In this document: positions 12,983 through 15,851 of the stretch, piece after piece
Position numbering within the stretch: position 1 is the first letter of the stretch
Layout: the number at the start of each line of letters is the position of its first letter
NCBI GenBank assembly: GCA_030639955.1
Contig: DAOWKH010000040.1
Span: 1-15,851 of the forward strand
Source: Candidatus Omnitrophota bacterium
GTDB taxonomy: Bacteria; Omnitrophota; 4484-213
Direction of reading: 5' to 3'
DNA: 15,851 nt
The notes under the pieces: generated by a model
The model's database searches: none
What the model was told of the DNA's origin: nothing
What the model saw: the letters and a program-made list of their open reading frames with translations, nothing else
Position numbers and translations under genes: made by a program

Positions 12983-13126
12983 TTACTTATTTCCTAAAAT
13001 CCGAAACAGCGAAGTCCCGCAATCAGGGCATTTCCCTTTCATCGCCCTTCTGCCATTCTTCAGTGTTACTTCCTGCCCATCCTTCATCTCTTTCTTTGCC
13101 TTACACTTTACGCAATACGCTTCCAT
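12983..13126 (-). CDS. 47-aa zinc-ribbon protein (DUF5679-like)
   Basis: A very short protein with a clear four-cysteine zinc-ribbon plan: CVKC at residues 5-8 and CPDC at 33-36. Between them is a basic segment including TLKNGRRAMKGK, and the end reads GTSLFRILGNK. The pattern and length agree with the DUF5679 family, found in many bacterial phyla, whose function is not known. A strong ribosome binding site, AAAGGAGGTG (13131-13140), precedes the ATG at 13126, and the TAA stop is at 12983-12985, which makes this a real gene despite its size. It stands alone between palindromic elements, downstream of the folP-like gene and upstream of metF. A nucleic-acid or protein-contact role is only a guess from the fold. 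Confidence 0.85.
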   Translation of the reverse strand: MEAYCVKCKAKKEMKDGQEVTLKNGRRAMKGKCPDCGTSLFRILGNK

Positions 13127-13152
13127 TTTTTCACCTCCTTTCAATGAGACTT

Positions 13153-13210
13153 AGGTTTTCTCAAGCCCCTGCCTGCCGGCAGGCAGGCAGAGAAGGCGAA
13201 AAGAAAACCT
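13153..13210. repeat. Nested palindrome upstream of the zinc-ribbon gene
   Basis: AGGTTTTCT (13153-13161) pairs with AGAAAACCT (13202-13210). Within it is the perfect GC palindrome at 13168-13187 with arms CCTGCCTGCC/GGCAGGCAGG, the third member of the CCTGCC family. On the minus-strand transcript it would fold about 10 nt before the zinc-ribbon ribosome binding site. Confidence 0.65.
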
Positions 13211-13222
13211 TTAGTCGAATTG

Positions 13223-13284
13223 ATTCCGACGAGCGCTGTAAAATTATCGAAGAAAATTTTACAGCATATTAAGCGAGTCGGAAT
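13223..13284. repeat. 62-bp double inverted repeat at the end of the folP-like gene
   Basis: ATTCCGAC (13223-13230) pairs with GTCGGAAT (13277-13284), and GCTGTAAAATT (13234-13244) pairs with AATTTTACAGC (13255-13265) around a 10-nt loop. The folP-like stop codon TAA (13259-13261) lies inside the inner stem, so the last residues of that protein are encoded by repeat DNA. Confidence 0.7.
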
Positions 13285-13639
13285 ATTCATTTAACATAGT
13301 ATGTCTCTCTATTTCTTTCCCTATCTCCTCTAATCCAAATGGTTGTTTTTTTAGCTTAATGCAGAGTTGCTTTAATTGTTGCAAAGTTCCCATCAGTAAA
13401 CAGTCTGTATATTTAATCTTTCCGCTGATTACTTCTCTGTGCACGGCTGCCTCTGCCCCTGAAGAGAGCGCCTCCTGCTTTAAGATATTTGCGGCTTCAA
13501 TCTTAATGCTTTCTAATTTAATTACCCTGAACAAAGCCTTGGGCGCCATAATCTCAATACCTCTTTTATCTACACCAACCTTCTTCAACTCTTGCCTAAC
13601 CTCTTTCAGATTGTTTAAATAAACAACAGAAGCTTTCAT
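13259..13639 (-). CDS. Orphan N-terminal domain of dihydropteroate synthase, catalytic barrel missing
   Basis: A 126-residue protein whose residues about 27-110 (GIEIMAPKALFRVIKL..., AANILKQEALSSGAEAAV, DCLLMGTLQQLKQL, LKKQPFGLEEIGKEI) resemble the accessory domain preceding the pterin-binding TIM barrel in long bacterial dihydropteroate synthases. The barrel, with its NVTPDSF-type motif, is absent, so it cannot make dihydropteroate alone. The start ATG overlaps the ftsH stop (ATGA), so it is translationally coupled. Homology appears to end near residue 110; the tail RHTMLNEYSDSLNML is encoded by a 21-bp repeat and a hairpin. A gene broken by repeat insertion or deletion is likely; a functional stand-alone domain is the alternative. 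Family assignment is from memory of the motif. Confidence 0.65.
   Translation of the reverse strand: MKASVVYLNNLKEVRQELKKVGVDKRGIEIMAPKALFRVIKLESIKIEAANILKQEALSSGAEAAVHREVISGKIKYTDCLLMGTLQQLKQLCIKLKKQPFGLEEIGKEIERHTMLNEYSDSLNML
13288..13308. repeat. 21-bp repeat, copy 2 (within the folP-like 3' end)
   Basis: Twenty of 21 positions match 11903-11923, sharing ACATAGTATGTCTCT and a CATTT edge. In this copy the repeat encodes residues of the aberrant C-terminus of the folP-like protein; in the other it begins exactly at the metF stop codon. Confidence 0.6.
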
Positions 13640-15549
13640 GCTTTAGGTTTCTCCTGCCCTATCCCCACAATCTTCCTTGCCTCTGAACCGCTGAGCACCT
13701 CTTTTTCCAATAAGGTAGAAGCAAGCAATTCCAATTTCTGGCGGTATTTGCTTAAGAGCTCTTTTGCCCGCTGATAACACTCGCCAATAATCCGGCGCAC
13801 CTCTTCATCAATAATCTGGGCGGTTTTCTCACTATAATTTCTTTCATCTAAAATATCCCGTCCTAAAAATAACTGCTTTTTGCTTTTACCAAAGGTTAGA
13901 TTGCCCAATTTGCTCATTCCAAACTCACAGACCATCTGGTGGGCTATCTCAGTAGCCATTTGCAGATCATTCTGGGCGCCGGTAGTAATCTCTTTGTTCA
14001 TTAATTCTTCAGAGACCCGTCCTCCCAACAAAACCGTGAGTTTATCTAACAACTCTTTTTTGCTAATTAGATAACGGTCTTTGAGAGGCATCTGCATCGT
14101 GTATCCGAGAGCGGATGTCCCCCGCGGGAGAATAGAAACCTTGTGCAACTGCTCTTCATCTAAAATAAGCAGAGATAGCAAGGCGTGTCCGGATTCGTGA
14201 TCGCTGACAATTTTCTTTTCCTTTTCGCTGATTACCCTGCTTTTTCTTTCCGGGCCAGCCATTACCCGCTCAATAGATGATTCTAACTCCTCCATTTCTA
14301 CTACCTCTTTATTATGACGCACCGCCAATAAGGCGGCTTCGTTTGCTAAATTTGCCAGGTCTGCCCCGGAAAATCCCGGTGTCTGACAGGCGATAGAATT
14401 CAAATCTACATCTTTGCTCAATTTAACCTTGCGGGTATGCACCTTTAAAATTCCTTCTCTCCCTTTTATATCGGGCTTATCAATAACAATCTGACGGTCA
14501 AATCTCCCTGGCCTTAGCAAAGCGATATCAAGAACATCGGGTCGGTTGGTTGCCCCAATAAGAATAACCCCCTCGCGGGTATCAAAACCGTCCATCTCTA
14601 CCAACAAGGCATTCAGGGTCTGCTCTCTTTCATCGTGAACCGCTCCAATCCCGGCAAATCTCTGCCTCCCTACGGCATCAATCTCATCAAGAAATATTAT
14701 ACAACCCTTATTTTCTGCTTTAGCCGCCTTTCTTGCCTGGTCAAAAAGGTCGCGCACCCGCGATGCACCCACTCCTACAAACATCTCTACAAAATCCGAG
14801 CCGCTGATAGAAAAGAAGGGAACCCCGGCCTCCCCGGCCACTGCCCGGGCCAACACCGTCTTTCCACAACCCGGAGGACCCATCAGCAAAACACCCTTGG
14901 GGATTTTTCCCCCTAACTTCTGGAATTTTTTGGGGTTTTTCAAAAACCCGATAATCTCTTGCAACTCTTCCTTTGCCTCATCCACCCCAGCTACATCTTC
15001 AAAGGTAGTCTTTACTGTATCCTGAGAAAGTTTTGCTCTGCTTTTGCCAAAAGAAAAAAGCTTTGCTCCCCCCTGTTGCATCCCTTTACGAGTTACAAAC
15101 CAGATAAAAGCAATAAACAAAACCATCGGCAGCAAGGAAAAGAAAAGAGTGGAGAAGAACGTCCTTCCCGGCCTGATCTCAAATTCTTCTACATTCTCGC
15201 GGATAACTCTTATTAACTCTATGTCGTTTTCGGGGATATACACCCGATAGAATCTGCCATCGGCAAGCTCGCCCTGAATAACCTCGCCTATCTTATAACA
15301 AGACTTGATTTCGCCCCGTTCTCTATTCTGGGAGACCATAGCATAAAATTCAGGATAAGAAAGAGATTGGGGAGTAAGTTTTTCTGCTAACGGCGAAAAC
15401 TTATAAAGATAGATAAAAAACAGCCCGATAATCAGCCAGACAATCAGAGATCGCCAGTCTGGCTTTTTATACTCCTGCTTATTCTCCTCTTTGGAATCCG
15501 TGTCAGTAGGACCAAGACCATCAAGTTTAGGTTTAGTTGCGTTAGACAT
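13636..15549 (-). CDS. ftsH: ATP-dependent zinc metalloprotease FtsH
   Basis: A membrane-anchored AAA+ protease that extracts and degrades membrane and cytosolic proteins. The 637 residues follow the family layout: first membrane segment about 33-50, an extracytoplasmic domain to about 128, second segment 131-153, then the AAA+ domain with Walker A GPPGCGKT (224-231), Walker B IIFLDEID (284-291) and the second region of homology GATNRPDVLDIALLRPGRFDR with its arginine fingers. The M41 protease domain has the zinc motif HESGH (451-455; HEAGH in most homologues) and the third ligand Asp528 in GAQNDL. Start ATG at 15549 follows AAGGAG and overlaps tilS by 8 nt; the stop overlaps the folP-like ATG. 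The order tilS-ftsH-folP is common in bacteria. Confidence 0.98.
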   Translation of the reverse strand: MSNATKPKLDGLGPTDTDSKEENKQEYKKPDWRSLIVWLIIGLFFIYLYKFSPLAEKLTPQSLSYPEFYAMVSQNRERGEIKSCYKIGEVIQGELADGRFYRVYIPENDIELIRVIRENVEEFEIRPGRTFFSTLFFSLLPMVLFIAFIWFVTRKGMQQGGAKLFSFGKSRAKLSQDTVKTTFEDVAGVDEAKEELQEIIGFLKNPKKFQKLGGKIPKGVLLMGPPGCGKTVLARAVAGEAGVPFFSISGSDFVEMFVGVGASRVRDLFDQARKAAKAENKGCIIFLDEIDAVGRQRFAGIGAVHDEREQTLNALLVEMDGFDTREGVILIGATNRPDVLDIALLRPGRFDRQIVIDKPDIKGREGILKVHTRKVKLSKDVDLNSIACQTPGFSGADLANLANEAALLAVRHNKEVVEMEELESSIERVMAGPERKSRVISEKEKKIVSDHESGHALLSLLILDEEQLHKVSILPRGTSALGYTMQMPLKDRYLISKKELLDKLTVLLGGRVSEELMNKEITTGAQNDLQMATEIAHQMVCEFGMSKLGNLTFGKSKKQLFLGRDILDERNYSEKTAQIIDEEVRRIIGECYQRAKELLSKYRQKLELLASTLLEKEVLSGSEARKIVGIGQEKPKA

Positions 15550-15851
15550 CTTTCTCCTTTTCAGGCCGCATACCGGGTTTACACCTTAAAAAGATAATTT
15601 TATTATATTTCTTTTGAACCCTAATCTGCGGTAAATCCAAAAATAAATTTCTTTTGTCTTTATTTATCAACAGATCCAGCGCCTGCCAATGCTGATAGCC
15701 AATCTGTCTTATATCCCCTTTTACCTTCTTAATTGCCAAACGCAGAACCCTTTTTTGCAGCGCAGGATGAAAATTAGTAAGTTTACCCAAATAAAGAACA
15801 ACTTTATTATCTATGCATTGGCTAATCTGGGAAAAAACTCCTTTACTTATC
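15542..15851 (-). CDS. tilS: tRNA(Ile)-lysidine synthetase, C-terminal part (cut by window edge)
   Basis: The frame is open from the window edge (no stop, start outside) to TAA at 15542-15544, about 102 residues. The segment NFHPALQKRVLRLAIKKVKGD followed by IRQIGYQHWQALDLLINKD and LDLPQIRVQKKYNKIIFL is the conserved region after the catalytic domain of TilS, which changes C34 of tRNA-Ile(CAU) to lysidine so that it reads AUA. The ATP-binding SGGxDS motif would lie outside the window. The assignment is strengthened by ftsH following with an 8-nt overlap, a very common pairing. Confidence 0.85.
   Translation of the reverse strand, partial: ISKGVFSQISQCIDNKVVLYLGKLTNFHPALQKRVLRLAIKKVKGDIRQIGYQHWQALDLLINKDKRNLFLDLPQIRVQKKYNKIIFLRCKPGMRPEKEKDV

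Noticed and set aside
1..15851. CRISPR array, phage or transposase genes
   Set aside because: No regularly spaced direct repeats with unique spacers and no integrase, transposase or phage-like proteins were found on either strand.

Overview
This looks like a bacterial chromosome segment in which every supported gene lies on the minus strand, packed into short-gap or overlapping operons. The gene set is housekeeping: replication (dnaN, a DUF721/DciA-like gene, gyrB, gyrA), translation and RNA repair (tilS, serS, tRNA-Ser, rtcB with archease), proteostasis (ftsH) and C1 metabolism (metF). Moderate GC, AT-rich spacers full of short palindromes, the E. coli-sized GyrB insertion and the dnaN-DUF721-gyrB-gyrA order without recF suggest an uncultivated lineage, possibly Candidatus Omnitrophota. 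That assignment is inference from memory; no rRNA is present to settle it.

Reading in the direction of transcription (right to left): the 3' end of tilS (cut by the window edge) overlaps ftsH. The ftsH stop overlaps the start of a 126-aa protein that resembles only the N-terminal accessory domain of long dihydropteroate synthases. The folate-forming barrel is missing, and palindromic repeat DNA begins where it should start. A 47-aa zinc-ribbon protein follows, then a 153-bp nested hairpin, metF, dnaN, the DUF721 gene, gyrB, gyrA, archease, rtcB, serS and a HELTH-motif membrane protein overlapping serS. Next comes a tRNA-Ser remnant, palindromic DNA, a small GIY-YIG gene whose stop codon lies inside an intact tRNA-Ser(UGA), and finally a glycine-tailed RRM protein. 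The leftmost 360 bases hold hairpins but no gene I can support.

The strongest unexplained structure is outside the genes. Two copies of an element with a shared 13-bp hairpin head and 'GATTACA/TGTAATC' words sit upstream of the RRM gene and at the gyrB start; the second contains a GC-rich palindrome. Other palindromes and tandem words occupy most of the larger spacers. They coincide with the break in the folP-like gene and with a truncated tRNA-Ser. The best candidate for something undescribed is the tRNA-Ser remnant/palindrome/GIY-YIG/tRNA-Ser arrangement, together with this family of small palindromic repeats. I do not see a defence system, CRISPR array, transposase or biosynthetic cluster.
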